A DNA stretch of 64,000 nucleotides, taken from assembly GCA_012517405.1 (NCBI GenBank), contig JAAYVB010000043.1, forward strand, positions 1-64,000, given 5' to 3'. Under the pieces are notes generated by a model, which saw only the letters and a list, made by a program, of their open reading frames with translations, ran no database searches and was not told the DNA's origin. The position numbers and the translations under genes were made by a program. Origin of the DNA: Propionibacterium sp. (GTDB lineage Bacteria; Actinomycetota; Actinomycetes; Propionibacteriales; Propionibacteriaceae). Of the stretch, positions 29,571 to 38,114 are shown piece after piece. Every line of letters begins with the position of its first letter. The stretch's first letter is position 1.

Positions 29571-29722
29571 GCCCATCCAGTGTCACCACGACGGGGACGC
29601 TGTCACCAATCAGAGGGCACAGACCTTTGTAGACCCTTCGATTCAATCAAGACCAACGGGTAAGGGACACCCATACAACAAGGGAGCAAGACCGTGGATC
29701 ATCAAGACCAGGGGGTGAAGTG

Positions 29723-31090
29723 ATGTTGTTGCGGACGAAGTTGTTCGGGCACACATATGAGTTCGCCGACATCAAGGAGCTGTTGGCCAAGGCCAACGAG
29801 GAGAAGTCGGGCGACCAGCAGGCGGGAATCGCAGCCCACACGGCTGCCGAGCGGGTTGCGGCACGCGAAGTGCTGGCACAAGTGCCCCTCAGCGTTCTGC
29901 GCGAGAACCCTGCCGTGCCTTACGACCAGGACAATGTCACTCGCGCGATCGACGACGCCCTCAACGAGACGATCTACAACGAGATCAAGGGCTGGACGGT
30001 GGGCGAGTTCCGCGAATGGCTGCTGTCCAACCACACCACCGGCGCCGACATCCATCGGATCAGCAATTCGCTGACCGGTGAAATGATCGCCGGCGTCACG
30101 AAGCTGATGGGCAATCTCGACCTCGTGGTGGCGGCCAAGAAGATTCGCAACGTCACCCACTGTCAGAACACGATGGGCCTTCCCGGCACCATCGGCTCGC
30201 GCCTGCAGCCGAACCACCCGACGGACTCGGTCGAAGGCATCAAGGCCGCGATCTACGAGGGCCTGTCGTTCGGCTCCGGCGACTCGGTCATCGGAATCAA
30301 CCCGTCCGACGACACCGTGGGCTCGGTCGGCCGGCTGCTGGAAATGACCTACGACGTCATCTCGAAGTGGGAGATCCCCACGCAGAACTGCGTGCTGGGT
30401 CACGTGACCACCCAGATGGAATGCCTCAAACGGGGCGCTCCTGCCGGGCTGATCTTCCAGTCGATCGCCGGTTCGCAGAAGGCCATGGAGAGCTTCGGCG
30501 TCTCGGTCGATCTGATGGACGAGGCCTACGATCTGGCCAAGAAGTACTGCTGGACCTCGGGCCCGAACTACCTGTACTTCGAGACCGGCCAGGGCTCGGC
30601 ACTGTCGGCTGACGCCCACTTCGGTGCCGACCAGCTGGTGCTGGAGGCCCGCAACTACGCGCTCGCTCGCCGCTGGCATCCCTATCAGGTGAACACGGTG
30701 GTCGGCTTCATCGGCCCCGAGTACCTCTACGACTCGGTGCAGATCATCCGAGCAGGCCTGGAAGACCACTTCATGGGCAAGCTCGCCGGTATCTCGATGG
30801 GCTGCGACGTCTGCTACACCAACCACGCGAAGGCCGATCAGAACAGCAATGACAACCTGGCCGTGCTGCTGGCCGCTGCGGGCATCAACTACATCATGGG
30901 CATCCCGATGGGCGATGACGCGATGCTGAGCTACCAGACGACCAGCTACCACGATGCTCCCGCGATTCGGCAGGCGATGGACATGCGTCCGCTGCCCGAG
31001 TTCGAGAAGTGGATGGAACAGATGGGGCTGTGGCAGGACGGACAGCTCACTGACAAGGCCGGCGACGCGTCCATTTTCCTGCAGAGGTGA
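29723..31090 (+). CDS. eutB: Ethanolamine ammonia-lyase large subunit, canonical copy
   Basis: This is the TIM-barrel catalytic subunit of AdoCbl-dependent ethanolamine ammonia-lyase (ethanolamine to acetaldehyde plus ammonia). It has 455 residues. With ATG 29723 as residue 1 the numbering matches E. coli EutB. Substrate contacts Arg160 and Gln162 (SRLQPN), Asn193 (GINP), Glu287 (FETGQGS) and Asp362 (MGCDVCYTNH) are all present, as is Ser247 facing the cofactor. It pairs with eutC five bases downstream. Arg-Leu-Gln-Pro-Asn-His-Pro resembles Firmicutes enzymes. It is the lumenal signature enzyme. Confidence 0.97.
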   Translation: MLLRTKLFGHTYEFADIKELLAKANEEKSGDQQAGIAAHTAAERVAAREVLAQVPLSVLRENPAVPYDQDNVTRAIDDALNETIYNEIKGWTVGEFREWLLSNHTTGADIHRISNSLTGEMIAGVTKLMGNLDLVVAAKKIRNVTHCQNTMGLPGTIGSRLQPNHPTDSVEGIKAAIYEGLSFGSGDSVIGINPSDDTVGSVGRLLEMTYDVISKWEIPTQNCVLGHVTTQMECLKRGAPAGLIFQSIAGSQKAMESFGVSVDLMDEAYDLAKKYCWTSGPNYLYFETGQGSALSADAHFGADQLVLEARNYALARRWHPYQVNTVVGFIGPEYLYDSVQIIRAGLEDHFMGKLAGISMGCDVCYTNHAKADQNSNDNLAVLLAAAGINYIMGIPMGDDAMLSYQTTSYHDAPAIRQAMDMRPLPEFEKWMEQMGLWQDGQLTDKAGDASIFLQR

Positions 31091-31095
31091 ATCAG

Positions 31096-32001
31096 ATGAC
31101 CAACAGTGTTGAAGAAATCGTCGCCCGCGTTCTTGCGGAGCTCAAGCGTGAGGGCCTGGAGCCGCACAGCACCAAAGATGCACCTCAGGAGTCTCGGGTC
31201 TCCAACGTCGGGGGCGACCTCATCATCGACCTCGCCGATCCGACCCTCGACGGTCCACGGCATGCGATCGGCGTCGACCATCCCGCCGACCCCGAGGGGC
31301 TGCGCAACCTGATGAACTCCACCAGCGCCCGGTTGGGTGTCGGACGCGCTGGTCCGCGTCCGAAGACCAGCACCATGCTGCTCTTCCAGGCCGATCACGG
31401 TGTGACTCAGGACGCGATCTACGGCGTCGTCAGCGAAGAGGTCAAGCAGAAGTTCAACCTCTTCACGGTGCATACGCGGGTCGCCGATCGCGCCGAGTAC
31501 CTGCTGCGTCCCGACCTGGGCCGTCTGCTCAGCGACGAGGCCAAGCAGGAGATCAACGAGAAGTGCGTGAAGTCGCCCGACGTGCAGATCTGCGTCTCCG
31601 ACGGTCTGTCGGCGGCGGCGATCGACAACAATCTGCCCGACATCTATCCGGTCATCGAGCAGGGCCTGAAGTCCGCCGGTCTGAGCCTCGGCACGCCGTT
31701 CTTCATCGAGGACGGCCGCGTCGGCATCATGAACGACGTCAACTCGATTATCAAGGCCAAGGTCTTCGTCCTGCTGATCGGTGAGCGCCCAGGGCTGGGC
31801 ATCGCCGATGCGATGAGCGCCTACATGGGCTTCGATCCGCAGCCGGGCAAGTCGGACGCCGATCGCGATCTGATCTGCATGATCACCACCCACGGCGGCA
31901 CCAATCCCCTCGAGGCCGGTGCCTACATCGTCGAATTCATCAAGCGCATGATCCAGTACTCGGCTTCCGGCGTGAAGCTGCGCGAAGTTGCTGGCAGCTA
32001 G
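31096..32001 (+). CDS. eutC: Ethanolamine ammonia-lyase small subunit, first copy
   Basis: A 301-residue EutC that completes the AdoCbl site of EutB. Residues 2-18 (TNSVEEIVARVLAELKR) form an amphipathic helix of the encapsulation-peptide type, followed by a variable linker. The conserved cofactor-side motif GERPGLG is near residue 230. Where E. coli has ADRTCISNI this copy has ADRDLICMI, the form I associate with Firmicutes. I chose ATG 31096; an in-frame GTG at 31087 would add three residues. It is co-translated with eutB and eutL. Confidence 0.95.
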   Translation: MTNSVEEIVARVLAELKREGLEPHSTKDAPQESRVSNVGGDLIIDLADPTLDGPRHAIGVDHPADPEGLRNLMNSTSARLGVGRAGPRPKTSTMLLFQADHGVTQDAIYGVVSEEVKQKFNLFTVHTRVADRAEYLLRPDLGRLLSDEAKQEINEKCVKSPDVQICVSDGLSAAAIDNNLPDIYPVIEQGLKSAGLSLGTPFFIEDGRVGIMNDVNSIIKAKVFVLLIGERPGLGIADAMSAYMGFDPQPGKSDADRDLICMITTHGGTNPLEAGAYIVEFIKRMIQYSASGVKLREVAGS

Positions 32002-32018
32002 GAAAGAGAGGTTAAGGA

Positions 32019-32675
32019 ATGGGAATCCTCGATCCTGTCAAGCCGTCGATCCTGGCGGTGCGGATCATTTCGAACGTTGACCGTGGCTTCGCTGAGAAGC
32101 TCGGTCTGGGAGACAACCATCGAGCATTGGGGCTCATCACCTGCGACATCGATGATGCCCTGTATGTCTCGCTCGACGAGGCGACCAAGTTCGCCGAGGT
32201 CGATGTGGTCTACGCGAAGAGCTTCTATGCAGGCTCCGGATACCCGTCGGGTCCGCTGTCGGGCGAGATCATCGGCATGCTTGCCGGTCCGACCCCGGCC
32301 GAGGTGCGCTCCGGCGTGGACGCCTGCGTCACGTTCTGCGAAGAAGAAGCGTGGTTCTACTCCGCCGATGAGGCCGGTCAGCTGAACTTCTTCCCGCACC
32401 TGATCAGCAGCACCGGTACCTACCTGTCGAAAGAAGCAGGCATCAACCCCGGTGAGTCGCTGGCCTACCTCATCGCTCCGCCGCTGGAGGCGACCTTCGC
32501 GCTCGATCTGGCCATGAAGGCCGCCGACGTCACGATGCAGGTCTACTTCGAACCGCCGAGCGAAACGAACTTCTCCGGCGGTCTGCTGACTGGTTCGCAG
32601 AGCGCCTGTCGCGCCGCGTGCGCCGCCTTCCAGGATGCGGTGCTCGACGTCGCGGCCGCTCCGAAGAAGTTCTGA
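32019..32675 (+). CDS. eutL: Microcompartment shell protein EutL (BMC-T)
   Basis: A 218-residue tandem-BMC-domain trimeric shell protein. The sequence matches EutL throughout: an N-terminal DPVKPSILAVRIISNVD, a central GPTPAEVRSGVDA and C-terminal GSQSACRAACAAF. EutL trimers carry a central pore that can be gated, for passage of larger molecules such as cofactors. GAAAGAGAGG upstream of ATG 32019 is the ribosome site. Confidence 0.95.
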   Translation: MGILDPVKPSILAVRIISNVDRGFAEKLGLGDNHRALGLITCDIDDALYVSLDEATKFAEVDVVYAKSFYAGSGYPSGPLSGEIIGMLAGPTPAEVRSGVDACVTFCEEEAWFYSADEAGQLNFFPHLISSTGTYLSKEAGINPGESLAYLIAPPLEATFALDLAMKAADVTMQVYFEPPSETNFSGGLLTGSQSACRAACAAFQDAVLDVAAAPKKF

Positions 32676-32705
32676 TCCGCTACTCGATCATCAAGGAGTG
32701 ATTCG

Positions 32706-34235
32706 ATGAGCCAGACGACTATGGACGCCGACCTGCGGTCTATCCAGCAGGCGCGCGATCTGGCAGTCGGTGCGCGGGAGGCCATGCGGTCGTTCCAGTT
32801 CGCCTCGCAGCAGCAGGTCGACAAGATCTGTGAGGCGATGGTCGCCGCAGCCGTGCGTGAAGCCGAACGGCTGGGCCAGCTGGCCCACGACGAGACCGGT
32901 TTCGGGTACGCCGCGCACAAGAGGCTGAAGAACGAGTTCGCTGCCCAGGGGGTGTGGGACTCCATCAAGGACGTGCCCACCTGCGGTGTGCTGCGCCGCG
33001 ATGAGGTGAACAAGGTCGTCGAGATCGGCTGGCCGGTCGGGGTGATCGTTGCGCTGACCCCATCCACCAACCCGACCTCGACCGCGATCTTCAAGATCCT
33101 GATCGGTGTCAAGGCCCGCAACGCGGTCATCGTCGCCCCGCACCCGTCGGCCAAGAACTGCACCGCGGAGGCGGTCCGGGTGATGGCCGGGGCCGCCGAG
33201 GCGGCGGGGCTGCCCAAGGGCATGATCAGCTGCCTGACCGAGCTGACCATTCAGGGCACCAACGAGCTGATGAATCATTACGCCACCTCGATGATCCTGG
33301 CTACCGGTGGGCCGGGCATGGTCAAGGCTGCGCACAGCTGCGGCAAACCGGCCATCGGCGTCGGCCCGGGCAATGTCCCGGTCTACGTCGACCGCACGGC
33401 TCATATCGTCCGGGCCGCTCAGATGATCGTCGAGTCGAAGTCGTTCGACTGCTCGACGTTGTGTTCGAGCGAGCAGTGCGTCATCGCCGACCGTCCGATC
33501 GCCGAGCGGCTGAAGGCGGAGATGCAGGCTCGGGGCGCGTACTGGATGACCAAGGAGCAGGCCGACAGACTCGCCGGCATCATGTTCCGACCGAACGGGC
33601 TGATGATCGCCGAGTACGTCGGGCGCACGCCGCAGGCGTTGGCCGCAGCGGCGGGCTTCGAGGTTCCTGATTCGGCCCGGGTACTGGTGGCCGATCTCCA
33701 AGGCGTCGGGCCGAAGTACCCGCTGTCTCGGGAGAAGCTCACCTCCGTGCTCGGCTTCATGGTCGAGGACGGCTGGCGGGCGGGTTGCGAACGAGCCATT
33801 CAGCTGCTGCACTTCGGTGGCGACGGGCACTCAGTGTCGATTCATTCCCGCGATGAGGAGGCCATCTTGGCCTTCGGCATCGAAAAGCCGGCCTTCCGGA
33901 TCCTGGTCAACACCTGGAGCACCCTGGGTGCCGTCGGGTTGACCACCGGTGTGCGCCCCTCGTTCACCCTCGCGCCGGGAGGAATCGGCGGGTCGGTGGT
34001 CAGCGGCAACGTGACGGTGGAGCATGTGCTCAACGTCAAGCGGCTCGCCTACCACCTGCATTCGGCACCCGAGGCTGCCCGGGCGCACGGCGGGGTGCTC
34101 GCCGATGTGGACGTCGAAGCGGGCGAGGACGATACCGCGACGACTGCGGCGGCGCCGGTCGGCAAGCCCCAGGACGCCGATGCAGCTCTCGTGGAGAAGG
34201 TCGTCCGCCAGATCCTGCTGGAACTTCACAAGTGA
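32706..34235 (+). CDS. eutE: CoA-acylating acetaldehyde dehydrogenase
   Basis: A 509-residue aldehyde dehydrogenase converting acetaldehyde, CoA and NAD+ to acetyl-CoA inside the shell. The catalytic Cys region is [11 protein letters not shown], with C253 the likely nucleophile. Cofactor-region motifs include [14 protein letters not shown], and [10 protein letters not shown] follows. After the catalytic domain a disordered Ala/Thr/Asp linker (about 460-488) leads to a helix [12 protein letters not shown] at the very C-terminus. That helix is an encapsulation-peptide signature; the enterobacterial enzyme carries its peptide at the N-terminus. TCAAGGAGTG precedes ATG 32706. Confidence 0.95.
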   Translation: MSQTTMDADLRSIQQARDLAVGAREAMRSFQFASQQQVDKICEAMVAAAVREAERLGQLAHDETGFGYAAHKRLKNEFAAQGVWDSIKDVPTCGVLRRDEVNKVVEIGWPVGVIVALTPSTNPTSTAIFKILIGVKARNAVIVAPHPSAKNCTAEAVRVMAGAAEAAGLPKGMISCLTELTIQGTNELMNHYATSMILATGGPGMVKAAHSCGKPAIGVGPGNVPVYVDRTAHIVRAAQMIVESKSFDCSTLCSSEQCVIADRPIAERLKAEMQARGAYWMTKEQADRLAGIMFRPNGLMIAEYVGRTPQALAAAAGFEVPDSARVLVADLQGVGPKYPLSREKLTSVLGFMVEDGWRAGCERAIQLLHFGGDGHSVSIHSRDEEAILAFGIEKPAFRILVNTWSTLGAVGLTTGVRPSFTLAPGGIGGSVVSGNVTVEHVLNVKRLAYHLHSAPEAARAHGGVLADVDVEAGEDDTATTAAAPVGKPQDADAALVEKVVRQILLELHK

Positions 34236-34254
34236 GGCCACGAGGAGGTAGCCA

Positions 34255-34812
34255 ATGAGCGAAACTCAAAGTGAACGGGCCACCCGTCCGAGGAAGGCCC
34301 CAGCCGGCGCAGCGGCGCGCAAGAAGGCTCCCGCAACCAGTGATGTCACACTCGCGGCCGCCGAGCCCGTGGTGACGGTCGCCGAACAGGCCTCCGCCGC
34401 CCAAGAACCACCTCAGACAACTGAACAGGCCACCGCACAACGGGTTGAGGCGCCGGCCACGACCCCCGAACCCACAACCACTGAAAACACAGCAGCAACT
34501 ACTAGAAGGAGTACTCCCATGGCTGATGTCAACATGATCGCGCTCGGAATGGTCGAGACTAAGGGCCTCGTCGGCGCCATCGAGGCTGCCGATGCGATGG
34601 TGAAGGCCGCCAACGTCAGGCTGATCGGCAAGGAACAGATCGGTGCCGCCTACGTGACCGTGATGGTGCGCGGTGACGTGGGCGCGGTCAAGGCCGCCAC
34701 CGATGCCGGTGCAGCGGCTGCGGCCCGTGTCGGCGAGCTCATCTCGGTGCACGTGATCCCGCGCCCGCACGGCGATGTGGAGCTCATCTTGCCGCATCGC
34801 TCGGCCGAGTGA
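34255..34812 (+). CDS. eutM: BMC-H shell protein EutM with an 88-residue N-terminal extension
   Basis: A 185-codon frame. Residues 89-185 are a complete canonical BMC-H hexamer subunit ([20 protein letters not shown] onward, ending VELILPHR), the main facet tile. Residues 1-88 are an unrelated extension: basic at first ([17 protein letters not shown]), then Ala/Pro/Thr/Glu-rich and probably disordered. Both starts have excellent ribosome sites: GAGGAGGT before ATG 34255 and AGAAGGAG before ATG 34519. Two isoforms from one gene are therefore likely, as for PduB/PduB'. A hairpin at 34837-34872 follows. Confidence 0.93.
   Translation: MSETQSERATRPRKAPAGAAARKKAPATSDVTLAAAEPVVTVAEQASAAQEPPQTTEQATAQRVEAPATTPEPTTTENTAATTRRSTPMADVNMIALGMVETKGLVGAIEAADAMVKAANVRLIGKEQIGAAYVTVMVRGDVGAVKAATDAGAAAAARVGELISVHVIPRPHGDVELILPHRSAE
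34504..34521 (+). promoter_or_regulatory. Internal ribosome site and start for short EutM
   Basis: AGAAGGAG at 34504-34511, a 7-base spacer and ATG at 34519 (codon 89 of the long frame) make a near-ideal initiation site exactly at the first residue of the conserved BMC domain. Short EutM would have 97 residues, the standard size of this shell protein. Confidence 0.8.
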
Positions 34813-34836
34813 TCCGATCCTTCCGATGATCCGTGC

Positions 34837-34872
34837 GGGTTCCGCAGCCTGACCTGATGGACTGCGGAACCC
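34837..34872 (+). terminator. Hairpin after eutM, attenuator or mRNA stabiliser
   Basis: GGGTTCCGCAG (34837-34847) pairs perfectly with CTGCGGAACCC (34862-34872). No T-run follows. It lies in the only sizeable gap (103 bp) between eutM and eutQ. Such a site could end part of the transcripts or protect the upstream mRNA, raising shell-tile output relative to downstream genes. Confidence 0.65.
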
Positions 34873-34915
34873 ATCCGAGACACAACTGACTGCTTACGTT
34901 CGAAAGTGATGCACT

Positions 34916-35554
34916 ATGGCCAAGATCGTCGTTACCGCTGCTGAGGTGCAACAGGCCGCGTCCAGCGGAGTTCTCCAGGTTCCTGCAGGTGCCATCGTTA
35001 CTCCGTTGGCCAAGGATGTGGCTGCCGAATTGGGTGTGACGATCACCCGGTCGGGCGGTTCGGCTCCGGCCGCCGGCGCTGCCGCAGCGCCCGCGCGGTC
35101 CGGCACCGACGATCTGACCGATCGCGTCCGCGCCATCGTGACATCGTTGTTGGGTTCAGGTGGGGGCGGTCCGGCCGCCCCCACCGTGGCCCGCAAACCG
35201 GTGAAGCTGTCCAGCATCCGCGATGCCCGGCTGGAGCGATTCCCTTATCCGGGCCCGCCCGCCGACATGGAGGTCAAGACCGTCGACGTCGTGACCGCCG
35301 ACGACGGTGCGCCCGTGGCCACCGGGTACATGTCGATCACCAAGGGCTCCTTCCCATGGACGTTGACCTATGACGAGGTACAGATCGTCCTCGAGGGTGA
35401 GCTTCATCTGGGTGGCGACGCCGGCGGCAAGGTCGGATATCCCGGCGACGTCTTCTATGTGCCGAAAGGATCGTCGATCACCTTCGGTACTCCGAGCTGG
35501 GCGAAGTTCGTGTACGTCACGTTCCCTGCCAATTGGGAGGACCAGATCGGATGA
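34916..35554 (+). CDS. eutQ: EutQ, cupin-type acetate kinase/accessory protein
   Basis: A 212-residue EutQ, reported in Salmonella to have acetate kinase activity and to be needed for shell assembly. Residues 1-45 form a small module (VVTAAEVQQA, then PAGAIVTPLAKDVA) shared with EutT and the 95-residue protein at 37816. An Ala/Pro linker and an amphipathic stretch (TDDLTDRVRAIVTSLL, about 65-80) follow. The C-terminal cupin barrel (about 105-212) has the pattern VLEGELHLGG, PGDVFYVPKGSSITF. Its stop overlaps the eutT start (ATGA). Confidence 0.92.
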   Translation: MAKIVVTAAEVQQAASSGVLQVPAGAIVTPLAKDVAAELGVTITRSGGSAPAAGAAAAPARSGTDDLTDRVRAIVTSLLGSGGGGPAAPTVARKPVKLSSIRDARLERFPYPGPPADMEVKTVDVVTADDGAPVATGYMSITKGSFPWTLTYDEVQIVLEGELHLGGDAGGKVGYPGDVFYVPKGSSITFGTPSWAKFVYVTFPANWEDQIG

Positions 35555-36339
35555 TCGTCACAGAAGCTGATCTTCGTGACCAGTTGCGTCGCCCTGTGAT
35601 GGGCGCGCAGGTCACGGTGCCGACGGGAGCCCGGCTCTCGCCATCAGCGGCTGACTTCGTCAAACAGTGGGCCCTGGTGATGGTCGATCCGGACACCGCG
35701 GCCCAGGCGCGCCCGGAGGCAACCGGCGGTGAGCCCGGTGAGCACCATCGTGACTGGGACAAGGCCTCCGTCTTCCCGGTGAATCTGGCCGGCGAGCTGC
35801 CCAGCTGCCTGGTCTGCGGGACGCCGCTGAAGAAGAAGCCGTCCGAGCTGACCCAGCTGGACGCGCACCATTTCGTCCTGAAGACCCACCCACGCATCAA
35901 ACTGCGCGGCGAGGTCGATTCGCTGCATGCTCTGGTCCTGCTGATCCAGCGGATGGCCCGTCAAGAAGGCGACGCCATGCTGGCTCACGACCTGGGCACC
36001 ATCGCCGCCTACTGCCGCGAGCTCACCTCGGCCGAATACAACGCCCGGCCGGTCGCTCAACTCGAACTCAACGATTGGGACGCCGAGCGCATTCACCAGG
36101 CCACCCATGATCCCCTGGGGACGCTGGGCATCGACCATCTCACCATCGACGAGAACGAGCCCGAACTGCAGCACTGGCTCAACATGGCTCGCACCAGATC
36201 GCGCGAGATCGAGATCACCGCGATGGAGACCTTCGGCACTCCGGCACCCGATTGGGCGGCCACGATCTGTCACGCATTCAACCGGCTGTCCAGCACCTTC
36301 TACTTCTTGCAGCTGAGGATGAAGGCAGGTGTGGAGTAA
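35551..36339 (+). CDS. eutT: EutT corrinoid adenosyltransferase
   Basis: A 262-residue ATP:corrinoid adenosyltransferase that regenerates AdoCbl for ethanolamine ammonia-lyase. The metal site CLVC (LPSCLVCGTPL, about residues 88-91) matches the CxxC part of the EutT motif; the upstream His pair EHH is also present. The first 45 residues resemble the N-terminal module of EutQ. C-terminal helices carry the adenosyltransferase fold (CHAFNRLSSTFYFLQLR). The ATG at 35551 overlaps the eutQ stop, with GGAGG at 35536-35540. Confidence 0.92.
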   Translation: MIVTEADLRDQLRRPVMGAQVTVPTGARLSPSAADFVKQWALVMVDPDTAAQARPEATGGEPGEHHRDWDKASVFPVNLAGELPSCLVCGTPLKKKPSELTQLDAHHFVLKTHPRIKLRGEVDSLHALVLLIQRMARQEGDAMLAHDLGTIAAYCRELTSAEYNARPVAQLELNDWDAERIHQATHDPLGTLGIDHLTIDENEPELQHWLNMARTRSREIEITAMETFGTPAPDWAATICHAFNRLSSTFYFLQLRMKAGVE

Positions 36340-37178
36340 TGAGCCCCTCAGTCCGCCAGACCATGCGCCAGGCCGCCGATTCACTGGCCCGGCCCCGGCA
36401 TATCGATCCAGCCGTGCCGATCAAGGTCGGGGTCGACCTCGGCACAGCCTTCACCGTGATCATGGTCACCGACGAGAACGGCAAGCCGCTGGCTGCCGCC
36501 AATAAGTTCGCCGATGTGGTGCGCGACGGCATCGTCTGGGATTTCGCGGGCGCGATGGCTGTGGTCCGCGAACTCAAGGACCGTCTGGAGGCGGCCACTG
36601 GACGCACCCTGAGCACGGGTTCCGTGACGATCCCGCCGGGTGTCTCGATCAGCGACGGTCGCGCTCACCATTACGTGCTCGAAGGTGTCGGCATCGAATG
36701 CACCGCGGTCGTCGACGAGCCGACTGCGGCGAACGCTGTGCTCGGTGTCCGTAACGGGGCCGTGGTCGACATCGGTGGCGGGACGACCGGGGTCGCGGTC
36801 ATCCGCGACGGTCAGGTCGTCGTCACGTCGGACGAACCCAGCGGCGGCACCCACATGTCACTGGTGATCTCGGGTGCCTTCAAGATTCCGTTCGCCGAAG
36901 CCGAGGCGCGCAAGGTCGACACCGCGCAACACGGCGTCCTGCTGCCGGTAGTGCGTCCGACGATGCAGAAGATCGCCACCATCGTGCGCGACGCGATAGC
37001 CGGTCAGGACGTGCAGCGCATTCACATGGTCGGCGGCAGCAGCGCCTTCGCAGGTTTTGCCGAGGTCATGACCGAGGTCACCGGCGTCGCCAGCGAAGTC
37101 GCCCCCGAACCGATGCTCGTCACCCCGTTGGGCGTGGCCGAATGGGCCAGGCCGATCACAGAAGAAGGAAGTGTCTGA
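36339..37178 (+). CDS. eutJ: EutJ, Hsp70-like chaperone
   Basis: A 279-residue actin/Hsp70-fold ATPase. Phosphate-binding loops are VGVDLGTAFTVIMV (about 30-43) and VVDIGGGTTGVAVI; the adenosine loop is HMVGGSSAFAGF. It lacks the Hsp70 substrate-binding domain, as EutJ does. It is thought to help fold or load cargo during microcompartment assembly; direct evidence is thin for the family. TAATG overlap with eutT shows coupled translation. Confidence 0.92.
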   Translation: MSPSVRQTMRQAADSLARPRHIDPAVPIKVGVDLGTAFTVIMVTDENGKPLAAANKFADVVRDGIVWDFAGAMAVVRELKDRLEAATGRTLSTGSVTIPPGVSISDGRAHHYVLEGVGIECTAVVDEPTAANAVLGVRNGAVVDIGGGTTGVAVIRDGQVVVTSDEPSGGTHMSLVISGAFKIPFAEAEARKVDTAQHGVLLPVVRPTMQKIATIVRDAIAGQDVQRIHMVGGSSAFAGFAEVMTEVTGVASEVAPEPMLVTPLGVAEWARPITEEGSV

Positions 37179-37179
37179 T

Positions 37180-37806
37180 ATGGCTGGACAACCCGATTTC
37201 CAGTTACGCGCCTTCTGCCATCTGGACCGCATCCAGCCGCAGTTCGCGGCCTTCGTCGGCGCGATCGCCTCGGGTGCTCCTCCGGTGGAGGGCATGAGCA
37301 GCCTGTATGTCGAGATGGCGCCGGGCAACTGGGTCTTCCGCGTCATGGACAAGGTGCTCAAGGCCGTGGACGTGCAGCCCGGCGCACAGGTGGTCGAGCG
37401 CCAGTTCGGCATGTTCGAGGTGCATTCGATGTCGCAGGCCGACGTTCTACGGGCCGGCGACGTGGTACTCGAATTCCTGGATCGCCCGCGTGACTCACGG
37501 ATCGCGCCCAAGATCGCCTCCGAGCAGATCATCACCAACGTGCATCCCGCCCAGGCCCAGGTGCTGAACCGATTCAACCGCGGCACCATGATCGAAGGCG
37601 GCCAGACGATGCTCGTCATGGAAGTCGAGCCGGCCGCCTATATCGCCATCGCGGCGAACGAGGCGGAGAAAGCCGCGCCGGTCTTCCTCAACCACATGAG
37701 CTCGGTCGGGGTCTACGGACGCATGTGGATGTCGGGCAGCGAGTCCGATGTCTACGCCGCACGTGAGGGCGCCGCCACTGCCATCAGCTCCATCACCGGC
37801 CAATAA
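37180..37806 (+). CDS. Tandem-domain BMC-T shell protein
   Basis: A 208-residue protein with two BMC-like repeats (about 7-105 and 110-205), hence a trimeric shell tile. Typical stretches are LRAFCHLDRIQPQFAAFVG, VVERQFGMFEVHS and NRGTMIEGGQTMLVMEVEPA. It is not EutL; it resembles the BMC-T proteins of actinobacterial (RMM-like) and Clostridium microcompartments. The ATG at 37180 is preceded by AAGAAGGAAG; a GTG at 37171 would overlap eutJ. The domain order should be checked for circular permutation. Confidence 0.88.
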   Translation: MAGQPDFQLRAFCHLDRIQPQFAAFVGAIASGAPPVEGMSSLYVEMAPGNWVFRVMDKVLKAVDVQPGAQVVERQFGMFEVHSMSQADVLRAGDVVLEFLDRPRDSRIAPKIASEQIITNVHPAQAQVLNRFNRGTMIEGGQTMLVMEVEPAAYIAIAANEAEKAAPVFLNHMSSVGVYGRMWMSGSESDVYAAREGAATAISSITGQ

Positions 37807-37815
37807 GGAGTAGTC

Positions 37816-38103
37816 ATGTCACGCCGTGTCATTACCGCCACGACCATCAACGAACTGCTGGCCCAGGGAACGACCTGCCTGCAACTGGAGCCCGGCGACA
37901 TCATCACCGCGCTGGCCGCCGAGGATGCCCAACGCAAGGGCCTTCGGGTCATCCCGGCCAAGGCCGCGGCGCGCGCACAGCCGACGGGGGCTGCCCCCAG
38001 TGATGCGGACAACGAGCACGCCGAAGTGCGCAAGGCCGTCATCGCCGCGCTGGGCCACACTCCCGAGGGCCTGGACCAGATCATCTCCAAGGTCATGAAG
38101 TAA
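37816..38103 (+). CDS. Small microcompartment adapter-like protein with EutQ N-terminal module
   Basis: A 95-residue protein I cannot name. Residues 1-46 (VITATTINELLAQG, then PGDIITALAAEDAQRKGL) follow the same pattern as the N-termini of EutQ and EutT in this locus. After a short Ala/Pro linker, residues 68-95 form an amphipathic helix pair (EVRKAVIAALG, LDQIISKVMK) like an encapsulation peptide. It therefore looks like the shared module attached to a shell-targeting helix with no enzyme. AAGGAG precedes ATG 37816, ten bases after the BMC-T gene. A scaffold or cargo linker is inference. Confidence 0.8.
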   Translation: MSRRVITATTINELLAQGTTCLQLEPGDIITALAAEDAQRKGLRVIPAKAAARAQPTGAAPSDADNEHAEVRKAVIAALGHTPEGLDQIISKVMK

Positions 38104-38114
38104 AGGCTTGGGCC

